From a bacterium (GTDB lineage Bacteria > Hinthialibacterota > Hinthialibacteria > Hinthialibacterales > Hinthialibacteraceae), in assembly GCA_016125385.1 (NCBI GenBank), contig WGLV01000007.1, positions 44,241 through 108,240 on the forward strand: DNA of 64,000 bases, read 5' to 3'. The stretch's first letter is position 1. Each line of letters begins with the position of its first letter. This document shows positions 56,487 through 64,000 of the stretch, in pieces. The notes under the pieces were generated by a model. It ran no database searches. It was given only the letters and a program-made list of their open reading frames with translations, and was not told the origin of the DNA. The translations under genes and the position numbers were made by a program.

Positions 56487-58064
56487 ATGAAAAAGGTTTG
56501 TAACGTTTTGTTGTTGCTTACCTTCGTTGGGTTTGGAGCCTTTTCGGTTAGCGCCCAGGGTGAAGGCGGTGATGCGAATCTGTCGCTGCTTTTGAACGAC
56601 GGAAGCGTCGTCTCCTCTGGCGGCGAAGTGACCGCTCCCGGCGAAACCGTCAAAGACGCATTGCGCGTTCTCCCCTTCAACGGCGGCAGCCTGATCGCCA
56701 CCGCGTACGGCGAGCTCTATGGCGAGGGCGTTGACGTCCCGTTTGAGGGCGTGAATTACTCGCTGCCCATTATGAAGGACTTCGTCATGACGCCGAGTGG
56801 AACCGGCGGGTATTTTCTCGACCTCTACGGCGGCGTCCACCCCGTCGGCGACGCGAATTACATGGGCGCTCAGTTTTACGGATCGCCCTTCAGCCCGGCC
56901 GCTATCGCGCGCGCTTTTGAGCCCGCTTTCGATGATAACGGCGGCGTTATCGGCTACTACGTTCTCAATAAACTGGGCCAGATCGATTCGTTCGGCGCCG
57001 CGCCCCAGTTGAAAGGCGTCAAAACCAAAGACGCGGTCTCGGTCAAAATTTCACCAAACGGCGACGGGTACGCCATCGTCACCGCTCAGGGCGAAATCTT
57101 CACCTATGGCAACCTGCCCGCTTTCCAGCTGGAAGCGAAACTCGATAAGAAAAACCGCATCGTCGACTTTTCATTCACCGCCTCCGGACTGGGGCTGTAT
57201 CTGGTGGATGTAAAGGGGACGGTTCACGTGACCGGCGACGCAACGCCGGTCGATTTCAATGTCACGCTCAGCAAGAATCAGCAGGTGGTGGGCGTGTTCA
57301 GCGGCGTAAGCGGCGGCAGCGTCTCGAACCTGCCGGAAGACCTCTTCCCGGTTCCGACCGCCACGCCGATGCCGACGACGACTCCCGCGCCGCCGACCCC
57401 GACCGCGGCGCCAGTGACGCCGACTCCGGCCCCGACGTCCACACCGGCTCCAACTTCGACGCCCGCTCCGACTTCGACTCCGGCCCCGACCGTAACCCCG
57501 GCGCCGCCGACCTCGACTCCGGTTCCGACCTCGACCCCCGCGCCGACTTCGACCCCGGATCCGAACGCGCCGCCGACTGAAACTCCGACCATGACGCCGG
57601 TTCCGCCGACGGCGACGCCCGTACCTCCAACCAGTACGCCGGTTCCTCCGACGAGTACGCCGGTTCCGCCGACCGTGACGCCGATCGTTCCGACCCCGAC
57701 CCCCGGCGTCAGCATCGTGCCTCCCGGCATCGACAGCCGCATGCTCGGCACGTGGAACGGCGTGGCGAACAAGATCAACGACGGCTCTCAGCGCAATATC
57801 CGCCTGCGCATCGCGGTGGAAAGCAACAAGGTCATCGTCGAAGACCTGAGCAGCCCGGCGTATCTGAAAACCAAAAAACTGACGATGGGCCTTGTCGGAA
57901 CCGATGGCATTACGTATACCCAGGCCGGTCTTCAGACCGAATCGTTAACGCTGACGCTTCTCACTCAGGGTATTGGGATCACGGGCGGCTACGTCACCAC
58001 CGATGGAACCTTCCCCCCGATTCCCACGTCATGGGGCATCACCATCGATTTCAGCAAGCAGTAA
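56487..58064 (+). CDS. Secreted protein with propeller-like repeats, Pro/Thr stalk and small C-terminal beta domain
   Basis: About 525 residues. AGGAGG lies seven bases before ATG 56487. A signal peptide (MKKVCNVLLLLTFVGFGAFS) leads to five repeats between about residues 60 and 275. Their shared core is G-x-G-Y-x-[LI]-[DTN]-x3-G-x-[IV]-x2-x-G, for example GTGGYFLDLYGGVHPVGD and GDGYAIVTAQGEIFTYG. The same repeat occurs in the protein at 33571-37269. A Pro/Thr stalk (about 287-406, APTSTP and VPPTSTP units) and a beta-rich domain of about 110 residues (MLGTWNGVANKI) follow. A gene for an outer-membrane barrel starts 55 bases later. It is probably displayed on the cell surface; no known function. 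Confidence 0.85.
   Translation: MKKVCNVLLLLTFVGFGAFSVSAQGEGGDANLSLLLNDGSVVSSGGEVTAPGETVKDALRVLPFNGGSLIATAYGELYGEGVDVPFEGVNYSLPIMKDFVMTPSGTGGYFLDLYGGVHPVGDANYMGAQFYGSPFSPAAIARAFEPAFDDNGGVIGYYVLNKLGQIDSFGAAPQLKGVKTKDAVSVKISPNGDGYAIVTAQGEIFTYGNLPAFQLEAKLDKKNRIVDFSFTASGLGLYLVDVKGTVHVTGDATPVDFNVTLSKNQQVVGVFSGVSGGSVSNLPEDLFPVPTATPMPTTTPAPPTPTAAPVTPTPAPTSTPAPTSTPAPTSTPAPTVTPAPPTSTPVPTSTPAPTSTPDPNAPPTETPTMTPVPPTATPVPPTSTPVPPTSTPVPPTVTPIVPTPTPGVSIVPPGIDSRMLGTWNGVANKINDGSQRNIRLRIAVESNKVIVEDLSSPAYLKTKKLTMGLVGTDGITYTQAGLQTESLTLTLLTQGIGITGGYVTTDGTFPPIPTSWGITIDFSKQ
57345..57710 (+). repeat. Second Pro/Thr-rich stalk repeat
   Basis: About 120 codons built from 18-base APTSTP and 21-base PVPPTST units. Synonymous codons differ between successive units (GCC CCG ACG, GCT CCA ACT, GCT CCG ACT), showing selection on the peptide. 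Confidence 0.8.
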
Positions 58065-58119
58065 GGGCCGATGGGCCCGAGCGGCCCGTATGCGATACCG
58101 ATAAGGAGATATTCAAGTC

Positions 58120-59211
58120 ATGAAACATACAGTTCGCTTGTTTTCCATTCTGGCGTTGACGGCCCTCTGCTGCGTCTCGACCGCGCGGGCGGGCGATGAC
58201 GTTGAAAGCCATTACATTCGCAACGCCTACAACCGCTACTTTCCGATGGAGTCCTCGGCGCGCAGCCGAGACATGGGCGGAGTCTTCACCGCGCTGAAGG
58301 GCGATTCAATCTCTGTATGGGGCAACCCGGCGGGGCTGGCGGCGGTCGACCGCGCGCTGGTGAGCCTGGGCTACCAGTACGAGCTGATCGATGGCGATAA
58401 CCTCTCCACCGGCTCGTCCGCCGATGAAAACATTTACGGCGGCCTGCTGTTGGGCGCCGTTCCGCTCTGCAACGAAGCCGTGCTGGGCGTCGGGTTCGTC
58501 CCCCGCTTCAGCGATTGGGACGACGTTGACAGCCGCGAGGCCGATCATTACTACGTTCCGGTCAGCCTTTCAGTGAAGATCAACGATCAACTCGCTGTGG
58601 GGTATGGCATCGGCTATATCAACGACAAAGTCGACGGAAAACTCTACGACGGTTCGATGGACGATGGTCTGCTTCATCGCTTCGGCGTAATGTATTCAGC
58701 CACCGAAAACCTCGATCTGGGCCTGATGGGTACATACGGTCATGGCACTTCAGATGGCGACACCGCCACCGGGTTTCACACCAGCGGCGACCGCGAGGCG
58801 TGGGGAATCCACGGCGGCGCCGCCCTGCAGTTGAACGATCAGTGGTTGTGGGCGCTCGATCTGTCGTACGAAAACCTTCAGACCGACGGTTCGGTTCGCT
58901 TCACCGCGATTCCGGGTTCGCCCGCGATGACGCTGGATGAAGAGATCGACGTGATTTCGGTGAACACCGGCGTCGAATTCGCGTACAGCGATCAACTGAC
59001 GTTGCGCGGCGGGGCTGGTTACGCCAACTACGACTACGACACCACCGACGCGGCGGTGTCATCCGTCGTCAACAGTCTGGATGAGTTCCACATTTCGGGC
59101 GGTTTGTCGTATGACTGGACCGACAACATCAATACCCAGACCGGTATTCAGGTCCGATTCACCGACGTGGTCGACATGATGGCCGGCGGTGAAATCACCT
59201 TCAAGTTTTAA
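58120..59211 (+). CDS. Outer-membrane beta-barrel protein, PorV/UPF0164 (FadL-superfamily)-like
   Basis: 363 residues. AAGGAGA lies ten bases before the ATG. After the signal peptide the SSARSRDMGGVFTAL segment, then SVWGNPAGLA, is the hallmark plug region of PorV/UPF0164 and FadL-type barrels. Amphipathic strands follow and the protein ends in Lys-Phe, the outer-membrane insertion signal. PorV-type proteins in Bacteroidota shuttle secreted proteins to the type IX machinery; FadL types pass hydrophobic molecules. It begins 55 bases after the propeller/stalk protein, so the two probably form a transcript and perhaps a cargo-barrel pair. A terminator follows. Confidence 0.85.
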   Translation: MKHTVRLFSILALTALCCVSTARAGDDVESHYIRNAYNRYFPMESSARSRDMGGVFTALKGDSISVWGNPAGLAAVDRALVSLGYQYELIDGDNLSTGSSADENIYGGLLLGAVPLCNEAVLGVGFVPRFSDWDDVDSREADHYYVPVSLSVKINDQLAVGYGIGYINDKVDGKLYDGSMDDGLLHRFGVMYSATENLDLGLMGTYGHGTSDGDTATGFHTSGDREAWGIHGGAALQLNDQWLWALDLSYENLQTDGSVRFTAIPGSPAMTLDEEIDVISVNTGVEFAYSDQLTLRGGAGYANYDYDTTDAAVSSVVNSLDEFHISGGLSYDWTDNINTQTGIQVRFTDVVDMMAGGEITFKF

Positions 59212-59238
59212 GCGGTCCGTACCAATCGTATAATGCGG

Positions 59239-59270
59239 GCGGGACGGCGAAGATTCGCCGTCCCGCTTTT
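59239..59270 (+). terminator. Terminator of the propeller protein-barrel operon
   Basis: GCGGGACGGCGA and TCGCCGTCCCGC form a perfect 12-bp stem around AGAT, followed by TTTT. It lies 27 bases after the barrel stop. Confidence 0.93.
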
Positions 59271-59351
59271 GTATGTTTATCAATATCATGTAGTCAGGTT
59301 TGTGGATTGGCGCTTGCCTGTTGGCAGTGAGAGGAAAAAGAAAATTTCTAT

Positions 59352-59378
59352 TCAAGTTTCAGCGGACGCCGCCGATAA
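59352..59378 (+). promoter_or_regulatory. Sigma-28 (FliA)-type promoter upstream of yjfB
   Basis: TCAAGTTT (59352-59359), exactly 11 bases, then GCCGATAA (59371-59378). The E. coli FliA consensus is TAAAGTTT-N11-GCCGATAA, so 15 of 16 positions match with the correct spacing. The ATG of the motility-type gene is 53 bases downstream. Confidence 0.8.
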
Positions 59379-59431
59379 CGATAGTGGCGGGTTCTATCTC
59401 GCCGCATTCGGTTTTTCAGGATTATTGAATC

Positions 59432-59635
59432 ATGGGTATGGATCTGGGCATTTCCGCGTTGGCGAGTTCGATGGCGTCCCAGTCGCTGATGGGGCAGCTG
59501 TTGGTCAAGACGCTCGATCAGACGCAACAGCTGGTCAAATCGTCGGCGGCGGTCGACCTGACTCAATCCGCCGAAGCCATCGCCGCGCAGATCGACATTT
59601 CCGGGCTGGGCGAGAATATCGATTTAACCGCCTGA
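59432..59635 (+). CDS. YjfB-family putative motility protein
   Basis: 67 residues. ATG 59432 or the in-frame ATG 59438. AGGATT lies about 11 bases upstream. The N-terminal part (MDLGISALASSMASQ) and the pattern of a long central helix followed by I-D-I-S match YjfB (PF14070), a small protein found in flagellated bacteria with no assigned mechanism. A near-perfect sigma-28 promoter lies upstream, which independently ties it to motility. Its last 12 bases overlap the end of tmk on the other strand. Confidence 0.8.
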   Translation: MGMDLGISALASSMASQSLMGQLLVKTLDQTQQLVKSSAAVDLTQSAEAIAAQIDISGLGENIDLTA

Positions 59636-60289
59636 GTCCGCTCTACCCGCCCCAAGCCGTTCTTCCAGCGTTTTTTTCACTTCACGCCAGACCTCATCCA
59701 TCGAAACGCCTGCGTCGATGACGCTGATGCGTCGCGGTTCCCGTTCGGCCAGCGTCAAGAAACCCCGCCTAACTCGCTCCAGAAACTCCAGCGTTTCGCG
59801 TTCAAACCGATCGGGGCGTTGCGCTTTTTCGGCGTCGCGCCGCGCGCGTTCCAGCCCCTCGCGCGCGGGCAGGTCGAGCAGCAGCGTCCAGTCAGGCGTC
59901 CGGCCGCGGCAGGCGAAGCGGTTGACGCGGCCGATGGCCTCCAGGTCGAGACCGCGCCCAAAGCCCTGATAGGCCAGCGTCGAGTCGCAATGCCGGTCGA
60001 GAATAACGGTATCGCCGCGTTGCAGCGCAGGCAGAATCGCTTCGTGCATGAGTTGCGCGCGAGCCGATTCAATCACCAGCATCTCCGTTTCCGGCGCTAG
60101 AGGCAGATCGTCGTGCAACAGCAGACCGCGCAGGCGTTCACCGGCGGCGGTTCCGCCCGGCTCGCGCGCGCGCAGGCAGGTCCGGCCCATTTCACGCAAC
60201 CGCGCTTCCATGCGCTCGGCCAGCGTGGTCTTGCCCGCGCCTTCGATCCCTTCGAGGGTGATGAAATATCCGGTGGAGTCCTGATTCAT
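59624..60289 (-). CDS. tmk: Thymidylate kinase
   Basis: 221 residues. P-loop EGIEGAGKTTLAERM sits near the start. The DRxxxS-type segment is DRHCDSTLAYQGFGRGL, and RARREA-like LID basic residues follow. It makes dTDP from dTMP. The length is normal. The frame ends within the last codons of yjfB (tail-to-tail overlap). moxR lies upstream on the same strand with a hairpin in the gap. Confidence 0.95.
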   Translation of the reverse strand: MNQDSTGYFITLEGIEGAGKTTLAERMEARLREMGRTCLRAREPGGTAAGERLRGLLLHDDLPLAPETEMLVIESARAQLMHEAILPALQRGDTVILDRHCDSTLAYQGFGRGLDLEAIGRVNRFACRGRTPDWTLLLDLPAREGLERARRDAEKAQRPDRFERETLEFLERVRRGFLTLAEREPRRISVIDAGVSMDEVWREVKKTLEERLGAGRADSGG

Positions 60290-60324
60290 GCCTGTTTTTT
60301 CAGAAGTTAATGGATCGTAATGCC

Positions 60325-60353
60325 ACAGGGGCGGGTTTGAAACCCGCCCCTGT
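60325..60353 (-). terminator. Strong hairpin between moxR and tmk
   Basis: ACAGGGGCGGGTTT and AAACCCGCCCCTGT are perfect inverted copies. There is no U tract on the minus strand, so it may end moxR transcription only partly or act as an RNA-processing element. Confidence 0.6.
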
Positions 60354-60386
60354 CATGTTTTCCGTCCGTGGATCGCCTCGATTTTT

Positions 60387-61388
<1,002 letters not shown>

Positions 61389-61521
61389 TGGGGGCGTCTC
61401 CCTCGCGCGTTTCCAAAATGCGCGGGTTTATGTAAACTCACCAGAATGTCGTCCGTACTTGCTGGAATGATAACGGATAATCTACCATGACTGTAATCAA
61501 AAACACGAAAGCCGTCAAACG

Positions 61522-63225
61522 ATGGTTGTAAACCGCAACAATTTGATTCCCCTCGAAACGCCCGTCATTGAGCTCGAAGCGGCTCCGCTTTCGGTTCGGT
61601 TCGCGCGGCTGCTGGGGCCGTTTCTCATCGCGTGGACGGGCCTGCTGACTCTCTGGCTCTATTGGTATTCAGTTCGCGGCGCCGGGCTGGCGGGGTGGGA
61701 CGACTACGACCGGGCAGCCTGGGGAGCGGCGATCTGGGCTTGTATCAGACAGGGAGATTGGGGGTTGGCCTGGTTATATACAAACAGTCAGACGGTTTGG
61801 CCGTTTTTGCACTCGTGGATCACTGCGGCCCTGTTTTTTCTGTTTGGCCCCTCTATGTCGACCGCCCGGTTAATCGCTTTGGGGGCGTGGTTTGGTACAG
61901 CGGCGTTGATCGTCCGGTGGTTTTATCGTAATGAAGGCGATAACTCGCCCGTGCTTGCTTTTATCGGCGCGGCGGCGGCCTGGCTGTTGTTCACGACTTG
62001 TCCCACAGCGCTTGAACATGCCGCCAGCGTGATGAGTGAGCTGCCCGGTTTATTTCTGGTGATGCTGGCGATCTCGGCGATGCCGAAACGGAACGATGCG
62101 GCGCCGCTTTCATATCTCTGGCCGGGATTTTGTCTTGGATTGTTGTTTTATTTTAAATATAACTACGCTGTTCTCACCTGCGTGGGGCTGGGGCTAGCCC
62201 GGCTGGCGCGGTCGAAATGGTCTTTCAAAAGCCTCTTCGATTTTCAGAACATCGTATTGTTCGGGGCTCCTGCTCTGTTGATGGGCGCGTGGCTGATCCC
62301 CAATCTCGACGGAAAACTGAAAGGTCTTTTTTATTTCGCGGTCAATAATCCCAACGCCCGCACCCCGTTTTCCTTTAAAAGTTTTTTGTTTTATCCGGTG
62401 GGTATCCCGCCGATTTATTTCGCCAGCGTCTGGTTGTTTCCCGCGACGCTGGTGTTAATCATACTCGCGGTTATGTTCAGCAAGCGGATCCGCCTTACGG
62501 ATCCGGTCGCCGCCTGTTTCGTGGTTCATTTTCTGGCGGCGGTTATTCATCCGATGAAAGACATCCGCTTTGTATTCATCCCGATGGGATTGTATTTCGT
62601 CCTGTTCGGGCAATCCATCGTTGAACTAACCCGGTTGCGTATAAGCGGAGGCGTAAGCGCGAGTTATTCACGTGTTTTCGCACTGATTCTGCTTGTCTGT
62701 ATGCTTGTGATGGGGTATCAGACTCATTTGCACCGGGTTCCTCACGCCTCGCTTTATCATGTCTACATGGCGCCGATTCGAACGGTGATCGACGAGATTT
62801 CGCCGGACGACCACATCGCGTTTCTCATCGCGCACGACCAGATGACCCCGCCTTCGATCAATTTTCATTTGACCTGTGCGCTTGAACAGCCTCAGAATCC
62901 GATTCGCGGCGAACCGTTCCGTTGGAACCATTACTGCCTGCTGATGCCCGGCGAGGAGGCGCGCGCCAAAAGCATCGACGAGCGCTACGCCTATCTGCGC
63001 CACGAAATGTATCTCGATAAGATCAACGTCGTGGTGACGCTGCAATCGACCGCGCCGTGGAAAATATCGCGCTGGGACGAGCTCTTTGGCGGCGCGCAGG
63101 AATACGCCAACCTGGTTCCCTACATGGATGAGTTTGAGATGGTGCTCGAACGCACGTTCTACAAAACCGACGCGCTGCTGCGCATCTACCGGCTCAAAAG
63201 CTCCATCAAAAAAGAGGGAGAATAA
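61522..63225 (+). CDS. GT-C type membrane glycosyltransferase-like protein
   Basis: 567 residues with eleven or so membrane helices and a C-terminal soluble part (about 420-567). The first external loop has GLAGWDDYDRAAWGAAIW, then the RQGDWGLAWLY region, where GT-C enzymes of the Pmt/ArnT group keep their catalytic acidic residue. Later helices contain IHPMKDIRFVFIPMG. Many Tyr/Trp-rich segments are typical. Donor and acceptor are unknown. It is divergent from moxR. It is the fourth GT-C-like gene of the window. Confidence 0.78.
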   Translation: MVVNRNNLIPLETPVIELEAAPLSVRFARLLGPFLIAWTGLLTLWLYWYSVRGAGLAGWDDYDRAAWGAAIWACIRQGDWGLAWLYTNSQTVWPFLHSWITAALFFLFGPSMSTARLIALGAWFGTAALIVRWFYRNEGDNSPVLAFIGAAAAWLLFTTCPTALEHAASVMSELPGLFLVMLAISAMPKRNDAAPLSYLWPGFCLGLLFYFKYNYAVLTCVGLGLARLARSKWSFKSLFDFQNIVLFGAPALLMGAWLIPNLDGKLKGLFYFAVNNPNARTPFSFKSFLFYPVGIPPIYFASVWLFPATLVLIILAVMFSKRIRLTDPVAACFVVHFLAAVIHPMKDIRFVFIPMGLYFVLFGQSIVELTRLRISGGVSASYSRVFALILLVCMLVMGYQTHLHRVPHASLYHVYMAPIRTVIDEISPDDHIAFLIAHDQMTPPSINFHLTCALEQPQNPIRGEPFRWNHYCLLMPGEEARAKSIDERYAYLRHEMYLDKINVVVTLQSTAPWKISRWDELFGGAQEYANLVPYMDEFEMVLERTFYKTDALLRIYRLKSSIKKEGE

Positions 63226-63427
63226 TCCGGCGGGGTTTGATAATGCCGCCTGTAGCTGGCGCGGGTGAGCCGCCGAAACGATTTTCTTCCCTTCAACACG
63301 CTGCTGAAATTTTCACTTGTCATTTCCCTGTGCGTATGATTATGTATTCCTGTCGATAATCGGCGTTGTTACAGGAATCTCAATGATTTGAGGACGCAAC
63401 CCCGCGTCCGCCAGGGAGAAGGATATC

Positions 63428-64000
63428 GTGTTTGTCAGAATTATGGTTTTCTGGTTCGCATCCATCGGGGCGGCGCTGCTCGCGCAGGCGGGCGACCCCC
63501 TGTTTTTCACCGCCGAGGATGGGCATAAACAATTCGGAACCGGCTACGTCTACGACGCAGCGTACTCGCCTACTGCGGATGAAATCGCCGTGCTGACCAA
63601 CCGTGGACTGTTTGTTCTTAGTGCGGAAACGCATGAACTCCTTCGACATCGGCTGTTAAGCGAGGATTTCCGGTTTCTGAAATATTCTCCCGATGGAACT
63701 CTTATCGTATTGGTTGGCTCCTTAATTCAAAATGATGCTGATGTGGCTTTGCGTAAAACTAAATATCCGATTGTCAACGCGACTCGAATGGGAATCGTCG
63801 ACGTAGATTCACTGTCATTTGTTAAAAAAGTGAACCAAAGCGTACGCTTGCCATTTTATGGCGACTCCTATGCTGATTTCGTGGGTGTTTGGTTTTCAAA
63901 CTTGAGTAAATCGAACTTGTATAATCTGTTAAAACACCCGAACTACTTGAATTTTTCCAGCGATTCCCGTTATTTTGCGGCGCAAAGCGATAACAATGTG
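63428..64000 (+). CDS. Secreted WD40/beta-propeller-like protein, partial (3' end outside window)
   Basis: Open from GTG 63428 to the window edge, 191 codons. GGGAGAAGGA lies just upstream. A signal peptide of about 21 residues is followed by blade-like segments (YVYDAAYSPTADEIAVLT, FRFLKYSPDGTLIVLVG, YLNFSSDSRYFAAQS). These S-P/D-x-x-x-[IYL] patterns are typical of WD40 or PD40-like propellers. The second half has lower GC than the surrounding genes. Bases 63226-63427 upstream hold nothing else I can support. Confidence 0.75.
   Translation, partial: MFVRIMVFWFASIGAALLAQAGDPLFFTAEDGHKQFGTGYVYDAAYSPTADEIAVLTNRGLFVLSAETHELLRHRLLSEDFRFLKYSPDGTLIVLVGSLIQNDADVALRKTKYPIVNATRMGIVDVDSLSFVKKVNQSVRLPFYGDSYADFVGVWFSNLSKSNLYNLLKHPNYLNFSSDSRYFAAQSDNNV

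Overview
The window looks like chromosomal DNA from a GC-rich, diderm (Gram-negative-type) bacterium. Evidence for an outer membrane is a Ton/Tol-like energising operon, an outer-membrane beta-barrel ending in Phe, several lipoproteins and many signal peptides. Motility is suggested by a methyl-accepting chemotaxis protein and by a YjfB-type motility protein behind a near-consensus sigma-28 promoter. Giant secreted proteins with Pro/Thr stalks, a cohesin-like domain, carboxypeptidase-regulatory repeats, beta-helix and SUMF1 folds, and many GT-C membrane glycosyltransferases, suggest an uncultured candidate phylum of the Sumerlaeota/Hydrogenedentota/Hinthialibacterota/Omnitrophota kind. That placement is an impression from gene content, not a proof. 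There is no rRNA, tRNA, CRISPR array, transposase or prophage that I can support.

Layout. 1-4288 (minus): exbB, exbD, a large periplasmic TPR protein and a TonB/TolA-like protein cut by the window edge. 4754-8832 (plus): a large MscS/MscK-type channel and replicative helicase dnaB, whose upstream region holds two DnaA-box-like sites. 8992-14143 (plus): a metal-homeostasis block with a DtxR/MntR regulator (palindromic operator upstream), a translationally coupled secreted SGNH esterase, an NRAMP transporter fused to a universal-stress domain, and an OFA-type MFS carrier. 14254-17860 (minus): a chemotaxis receptor and a secreted alpha-L-fucosidase. 18024-22323 (plus): a TagA/WecG glycosyltransferase fused to the membrane half of a polyprenyl glycosylphosphotransferase, a GNAT/FemAB-like protein, the fluoride channel crcB and a DUF190-CBS protein.

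22352-32719 is mostly housekeeping on the minus strand: uvrA-rph plus an unknown membrane protein, then rpsB-tsf-pyrH-frr, with a GT-C glycosyltransferase upstream. An AEC carrier lies between them on the plus strand. 33571-37269 is a very large secreted protein with a strong promoter, followed by guaB. 39178-43987 (minus) is a compact operon of two GT-C membrane proteins, one with a PEGA tail, and a Tat-exported lyase-like protein. 44280-46424 is a lipoprotein of carboxypeptidase-regulatory repeats. A repeat-containing spacer, rpsU, a SulP permease, a C45 acyltransferase and a beta-helix protein follow.

52371-64000 contains mutS2, a SUMF1-fold lipoprotein, a metallo-beta-lactamase-fold protein, a second propeller/Pro-Thr protein paired with an outer-membrane barrel, sigma-28-linked yjfB, tmk, moxR, another GT-C protein and the start of a secreted WD40-like protein.

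The most interesting content is the pair of secreted proteins (33571-37269 and 56487-58064). They share a distinctive propeller-like repeat followed by a Pro/Thr stalk, and the second sits directly upstream of an outer-membrane barrel. Together they look like an undescribed surface-display family. Secondary leads are the TagA fusion without a phosphotransferase domain, the MntR-coupled esterase, the DUF190-CBS/CrcB pair and the acidic tail on ribosomal protein S2.
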